From assembly GCA_017450425.1 (NCBI GenBank), contig JAFSUV010000239.1, positions 1 through 7,659 on the forward strand: a DNA stretch of 7,659 nt. The letters run 5' to 3'. A model generated the notes under the pieces. It was not told the DNA's origin. It worked only from the letters and a program-made list of their open reading frames with translations, and did no database searches. A program made the position numbers and the translations under genes. This stretch comes from Kiritimatiellia bacterium. GTDB lineage: Bacteria > Verrucomicrobiota > Kiritimatiellia > RFP12 > UBA3636. This document shows positions 4,775-7,659 of the stretch, piece by piece (positions within the stretch are counted from its first letter, which is position 1; each line of letters opens with the position of its first letter).

Positions 4775-7109
4775 CGCCGGAGAGTCCGTGCTTGACCCGC
4801 TCCTGCTCTTCGGCGCGCTTGGCGTCGTTGAACCGGTCGAGCGTGCCGACGAGGTACCCGGTGATGCGGCGGATGCGTTCGAACTTGATCAGTTCGTCCG
4901 ATTCGCGGCGGCCGCAGCGCGGGCAGGTGTCGCCGATGACGCCGTTGTAGCCGCACACGGGATCGCGGTCCACCGGGTGGTTCACCGAGCCGTAGCCGAT
5001 GCCCGCGTCGTGCATGGCGCGGATGATCGATTCAAAGGCCTTCACGTTGCGCGCCATGTCGCCGTCGAGCTCCACGTAGGTGATGTGGCCGGCGTTGGTG
5101 AGCGCGTGGTACGGCGCTTCGATGCGGATCTTGTCGATGGCGCCGATCTTGTAGTGGACCGGGACGTGGAAGGAGTTGGTGTAGTAGTCGCGGTCCGTCA
5201 CGCCCGGGATGATGCCGTAGCGCTTCTTGTCCATGCGGATGAAGCGGCCGGAGAGCCCTTCGGCGGGCGTCGCGATGAGCGTGAAGTTGAGCTTCGTCTT
5301 CTGCGACATCGCATCGCAGTATTTGCGCATGCGGCCGACGATCTCGAGACCCTTCTTCTGCATCTGCTCGCTTTCGCCGTGATGGTGGCCGTAGAGCGAA
5401 ACCAGGGTTTCCGCGAGGCCGATGAAGCCGATCGTGAGCGTACCGTGCTTGATCACTTCGCGCACCGGATCGTTACAGCGCAGACGGTCCGAGTCGAGCC
5501 ACACGCCCTGGCCCATGAGGAACGGGAAGTTCTTCACCTTGCGGTTGGCCTGTATTTCAAAGCGGTCGAGAAGCTGCTGCGCCACGAGCGCGAGCATCTT
5601 GTCGAGCGAGCGGTAGAACTTCGCTTCGTCCCCGTGCGCCTCGATCGCGAGGCGCGGCAGGTTGATCGACGTGAAGGAGAGGTTGCCGCGACCGGGGCTT
5701 ATCTGGCGGTCGGGGTCGTGGACATTGGCCATGACGCGCGTGCGGCAGCCCATGTAGGACACTTCCGTCTCCGGGTGGCCGGGCTTGTAGTAGGAGATGT
5801 TGAACGGCGCATCGACGAACGAAAAGTTCGGGAAGAGGCGCTTCGCGCTCACGCGGCAGGCCATCTGGAACAAGTCGTAGTTCGGGTCGCCGGGGTTGTA
5901 GTTCACCCCTTCCTTCACGCGGAAGATCTGGATCGGGAAAATCGGCGTTTCGCCGTGCCCGAGCCCCTTTTCGGTCGTCTTGAGGAGGTTGCGCACGACC
6001 ATGCGCCCCTCGGGGCTCGTGTCCGTGCCGTAGTTGATCGACGAAAACGGCGTCTGCGCGCCGGCGCGGCTGTGCATCGTGTTGAGGTTGTGGATGAGCG
6101 CTTCCATCGATTGGTAGGTCGCCTCGTCCGTCTCCTTTTCCGCCCGTGCGCGGGCCCAGGCCACGGCCTTCTTCGCCACGTCTTCTCCGATGCCGTATTC
6201 GCCGAGCGCGGCGGCGAGCGCGTTGTCGAACGCCTCCGAGACTTCGAGTTTCGGCTTGGCGCCGCTCGTCGCCTCCGCGCCCGTGAAGATCGCCTTGAGC
6301 GCTTCGGCGTCCGGCGCGTTGGTGCATTCCGGCGCGAGAAGCGTCAGCGCCTCGTCCAGTTTTTTGCGGTAGAGTTTCGCGAAGGTCTTGGCGACGCCCG
6401 GCGCAATGCCGCGGTCGAACTGCGCGATGCTCTGCCCGCCGTGCTGGTCGTTCTGGTTGCTCTGGATCGCGATGCACGCGAGCGCCCCGTAGGAGCGGAT
6501 GTCGTTCGGCTCCCTGAGGAAGCCGTGCCCGGTCGAAAAGCCGCCGTGGAAAAGCTTCTCCAGGTCGATCTGGCAGCACGTCATCGTAAGGGCGTAGAAG
6601 TCGAAATCGTGGATGTGGATGTCGCCTTCGCGGTAGGCCTTCGCCTGTTCGGGGCGCAGGAGGAATTTTTCGTTGTATTCCTTCGCGGCCGTGGCGCCGT
6701 ACTGGAGCATCGTGCCCATCGCGGTGTCGCCATCGACGTTGGCGTTGTCGCGCTTCAGATCGCTGTCGCGCGAATCGCGCGTCGTGATCTCGTCGAAGAC
6801 GTGCATGAGGGCGGAGTCCTTCTCGCGGGCGCGGGTGCGATCCGCGCGGTAGAGCGAGTAGGCCTTCGCGACGTCCGCGAAGCCCGACTTCTCCAGCGCG
6901 GTTTCCACCGCGTTCTGGACCTGGTCGGCGCCGGGCACCGTGGAGTCGTCCCATGTGATGGCGATGTCGTGGAACGCGCTTCCCACGCGGGTCGCGTCGC
7001 CGCTGTCGTCGTGTCCCGCTTCGCGCATGGCGCGCGCAACGGCTTTCACGATCTTGGATTCGTCGAAAGAAACGACGCGTCCGTCTCTTTTCCTGATCTC
7101 GGTTACCAT
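4755..7109 (-). CDS. nrdD: Anaerobic (class III) ribonucleoside-triphosphate reductase
   Basis: NrdD reduces ribonucleoside triphosphates to deoxy forms without oxygen, using a glycyl radical. The protein has 784 residues, within the family range. An ATP-cone occupies about residues 1-93 (TEIRKRDGRVVSFDESKIVK), for allosteric control by ATP/dATP. The catalytic barrel follows: EGDIHIHDFDFYALTMTCCQ at 161-180, FHGGFSTGHGFLREP near 187-201, FSSINYGTD at 355-363, and the finger-loop YMGCRTR with Cys455 matching the thiyl-radical cysteine. SFTSINLPRLA spans 478-488. The C-terminal zinc site is DPVCGY...CPRCGR (Cys719, Cys729, Cys732), where the position that would make the first CxxC pair is Asp716. 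The glycyl-radical motif RITGY places the radical on Gly751. nrdG overlaps the 3' end. There is no Shine-Dalgarno; the leader is A/C-rich. A candidate NrdR box and promoter lie upstream. The strict dependence of this enzyme on anoxia supports an anaerobic host. Confidence 0.96.
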   Translation of the reverse strand: MVTEIRKRDGRVVSFDESKIVKAVARAMREAGHDDSGDATRVGSAFHDIAITWDDSTVPGADQVQNAVETALEKSGFADVAKAYSLYRADRTRAREKDSALMHVFDEITTRDSRDSDLKRDNANVDGDTAMGTMLQYGATAAKEYNEKFLLRPEQAKAYREGDIHIHDFDFYALTMTCCQIDLEKLFHGGFSTGHGFLREPNDIRSYGALACIAIQSNQNDQHGGQSIAQFDRGIAPGVAKTFAKLYRKKLDEALTLLAPECTNAPDAEALKAIFTGAEATSGAKPKLEVSEAFDNALAAALGEYGIGEDVAKKAVAWARARAEKETDEATYQSMEALIHNLNTMHSRAGAQTPFSSINYGTDTSPEGRMVVRNLLKTTEKGLGHGETPIFPIQIFRVKEGVNYNPGDPNYDLFQMACRVSAKRLFPNFSFVDAPFNISYYKPGHPETEVSYMGCRTRVMANVHDPDRQISPGRGNLSFTSINLPRLAIEAHGDEAKFYRSLDKMLALVAQQLLDRFEIQANRKVKNFPFLMGQGVWLDSDRLRCNDPVREVIKHGTLTIGFIGLAETLVSLYGHHHGESEQMQKKGLEIVGRMRKYCDAMSQKTKLNFTLIATPAEGLSGRFIRMDKKRYGIIPGVTDRDYYTNSFHVPVHYKIGAIDKIRIEAPYHALTNAGHITYVELDGDMARNVKAFESIIRAMHDAGIGYGSVNHPVDRDPVCGYNGVIGDTCPRCGRRESDELIKFERIRRITGYLVGTLDRFNDAKRAEEQERVKHGLSGDAKSGS

Positions 7110-7390
7110 GATTGTTGCAAGGGGTTTGTTGTTTTGAAGTGAAAGGTTCGGAAAGAAAAAGCGAAAAGACAGAATACCCGCAAAAGAGAAACAGACGCAG
7201 GTTCAAGCCGTGGCCGCACCCTGGTCTCAGTCTCCTTCACGCGCCGCATTCGGCACGGGCTTCACCGACTTTGCGCTGTAGGGCAGGGCGCGTCGGGCAG
7301 AGGCGTTTTTAGCACACGACAGGGGATGTTTCAACCCGGAAAAAGGAAGGATTTTCGGGAAAAACGGCGTAATTGTTGAAAAATCAACGG
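7110..7390 (-). other. Long nrdD leader without a convincing gene
   Basis: About 280 nt separate the candidate promoter from the nrdD ATG. In transcript direction there is first an AT-rich part with a small inverted repeat (GTTGA/TCAAC, 7375-7388) close to the expected start site. A GC-rich part from about 7310 to 7200 follows, with a 7-bp hairpin at 7240-7257 (one G-U pair, CATT loop on the plus strand). A pyrimidine-rich stretch (about 7195-7140) and an A/C-rich segment rich in CAACA just before the ATG complete it. A 74-codon frame with a GTG start (7227-7451) crosses it, but has no ribosome binding site or recognisable protein features. I could not match a known riboswitch. Confidence 0.4.
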
Positions 7391-7418
7391 AAAATAAAAA
7401 TTTTTCAAAAAATGTCAC
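7391..7418 (-). promoter_or_regulatory. Candidate promoter for nrdD-nrdG
   Basis: On the minus strand GTGACA (7413-7418, five of six to TTGACA) is followed after 16 nt by TATTTT (7391-7396, four of six to TATAAT). The spacer is made of A and T runs. Transcription would start near 7384. A candidate NrdR box lies about 30 nt upstream. Confidence 0.4.
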
Positions 7419-7449
7419 ACTACCCGTGGCGGGGGGCTTGACAAAAACC

Positions 7450-7465
7450 ACACAATATGTAGCAA
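7450..7465. promoter_or_regulatory. Candidate NrdR box upstream of nrdD
   Basis: ACACAATATGTAGCAA agrees with the palindromic NrdR consensus acaCwAtATaTwGtgt at 12 of 16 positions and at 9 of 10 core positions. NrdR is the ATP/dATP-sensing repressor of ribonucleotide reductase genes and normally binds two such boxes about 31-33 bp apart. A much poorer match (ACACTACCCGTGG, from 7417) lies 33 bp away toward nrdD and overlaps the candidate -35. The single good box in front of an nrd operon is suggestive; the second is weak. Confidence 0.45.
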
Positions 7466-7555
7466 GCGAAATTTGAAAGGCCAGACTCCTACGGTGCGCT
7501 TGCGGGCGGGCCGCAGTTTACGGCTCTGGCATGCGGTCTCCGGCATTTGCGCAAG
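7466..7555. other. GC-rich spacer between tRNA terminator and nrdD regulatory region
   Basis: No gene is seen. The stretch contains an inverted repeat (GCCAGA at 7480-7485, TCTGGC at 7525-7530) around a GC-rich centre (GCGGGCGGGCCGC) and a palindrome TTGCGCAA at 7547-7554. It could fold if transcribed, but no promoter clearly drives it. Confidence 0.3.
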
Positions 7556-7588
7556 AAAAAAAACGCCCGGGAAACAAGTTCCCGGGCG
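7556..7588 (-). terminator. Intrinsic terminator downstream of the tRNA gene
   Basis: CGCCCGGGAA (7564-7573) and TTCCCGGGCG (7579-7588) form a perfect 10-bp stem with a 5-nt loop. On the minus strand it is followed by eight T residues (7563-7556). This is a classical rho-independent terminator for leftward transcription, 43 nt after the tRNA 3' end, and separates tRNA transcription from nrdD. Confidence 0.9.
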
Positions 7589-7631
7589 CCCACTAACCAC
7601 AATAATAACCACACCCAATGAAGGAAATTTT

Positions 7632-7659
7632 TGGAGCTAAGGAGGGTCGAACTCCTGAC
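7632..7659 (-). tRNA. tRNA, 3' end only (probably tRNA-Ala)
   Basis: Read on the minus strand, the visible part starts with GTC (positions 46-48 of the variable loop). It continues with a T-stem AGGAG/CTCCT closing a T-loop TTCGACC with T54, T55, C56, G57, A58 and the G53-C61 pair. The acceptor strand TAGCTCC and discriminator A at 7632 follow. CCA is not encoded. The 5' part is beyond the window, so the anticodon is unseen. The acceptor strand UAGCUCC with A73 has U70, and is identical to that of E. coli tRNA-Ala, where it pairs with GGGGCUA to give the G3-U70 alanine identity pair. The isotype is therefore inference. A strong terminator follows. Confidence 0.85.

Noticed and set aside
4815..4860. 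Loss of the glycyl-radical glycine in NrdD, because RFNDAK lacks a glycine
   Set aside because: The radical glycine belongs to the R-[IVT]-x-G-Y motif, present here as RITGY with Gly751; the FN.AK segment is downstream of it.
4512..7142. Long plus-strand open frame (876 codons) opposite nrdD
   Set aside because: It is antisense to a clear NrdD. The predicted protein is a low-complexity run of Val, Arg, Ala, Asp and His produced by GC-rich codon bias on the other strand.
7199..7215. GGTTCAAGCC resembling a tRNA T-arm
   Set aside because: The flanking bases do not form a T-stem and no acceptor, anticodon or D arm is found around it.
7200..7310. Possible cobalamin riboswitch (GGTGAAGCCCGTGCC and GGCCACGG-like strings on the minus strand)
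   Set aside because: The conserved boxes of that riboswitch (CCGCAACTGT-type core and the closing GGAGACCTGCC-type segment) are not present in the right order or spacing.
7227..7451. 74-codon minus-strand frame in the nrdD leader
   Set aside because: It starts with GTG without a ribosome binding site, overlaps the candidate promoter, and shows no recognisable domain. Spurious or at most a leader peptide.
7438..7466. Perfect TTGACA on the plus strand as a rightward promoter
   Set aside because: No acceptable -10 lies 15-19 nt downstream (best is TAGCAA), and nothing is encoded rightward before the oppositely oriented tRNA.
7481..7494. CCAGACTCCTACGG, identical to a conserved stretch of 16S rRNA
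   Set aside because: The match ends after 14 bases and the neighbouring sequence does not follow 16S rRNA. Treated as chance.

Overview
The window is a GC-rich chromosomal segment from an anaerobic bacterium, most likely a member of the PVC group (Kiritimatiellota/Lentisphaerae-like). That placement is inference. It rests on a prepilin-like protein with the C-terminal H-X9-DG motif typical of PVC genomes, an oxygen-sensitive class III ribonucleotide reductase with its activase, a Tad-type CpaB next to an FHA protein, and a PurF-like protein of the 'MGGFFG' type that I recall from gut anaerobes.

Layout. Positions 1-1071 run leftward: the 5' end of an FHA-domain gene (cut by the window edge), preceded in transcription order by cpaB, as in a Tad/Flp pilus locus that continues off the left edge. 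Positions 1072-1230 are a divergent promoter region with an extended -10 for cpaB, a -35/-10 pair for the rightward genes, and a short tandem 8-mer. Positions 1231-4153 run rightward and are closely spaced: a PurF-like phosphoribosyltransferase with a degenerate glutaminase domain, a prepilin-like H-X9-DG protein, and a short truB. They converge, across a strong GC hairpin, on the leftward nrdD-nrdG pair (4175-7109; the two genes overlap by 20 nt). Positions 7110-7631 hold no convincing gene. They contain a long nrdD leader, a candidate promoter, a candidate NrdR box and an intrinsic terminator for the tRNA that starts beyond the right edge; its 3' end is at 7632-7659 and is probably tRNA-Ala.

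How the genes fit together. NrdD and NrdG make dNTPs without oxygen. TruB makes pseudouridine 55 in tRNA. CpaB, the FHA protein and the prepilin-like protein belong to envelope appendage or secretion machinery. The most interesting gene is the PurF-like one. It keeps the PRPP-binding loop and four cysteines matching the Fe-S ligands of Bacillus-type PurF, yet has no N-terminal cysteine nucleophile and appears to have lost the other glutaminase residues. Shine-Dalgarno sequences are mostly absent and several genes have A/C-rich leaders. No CRISPR array, insertion sequence or complete new system is visible.
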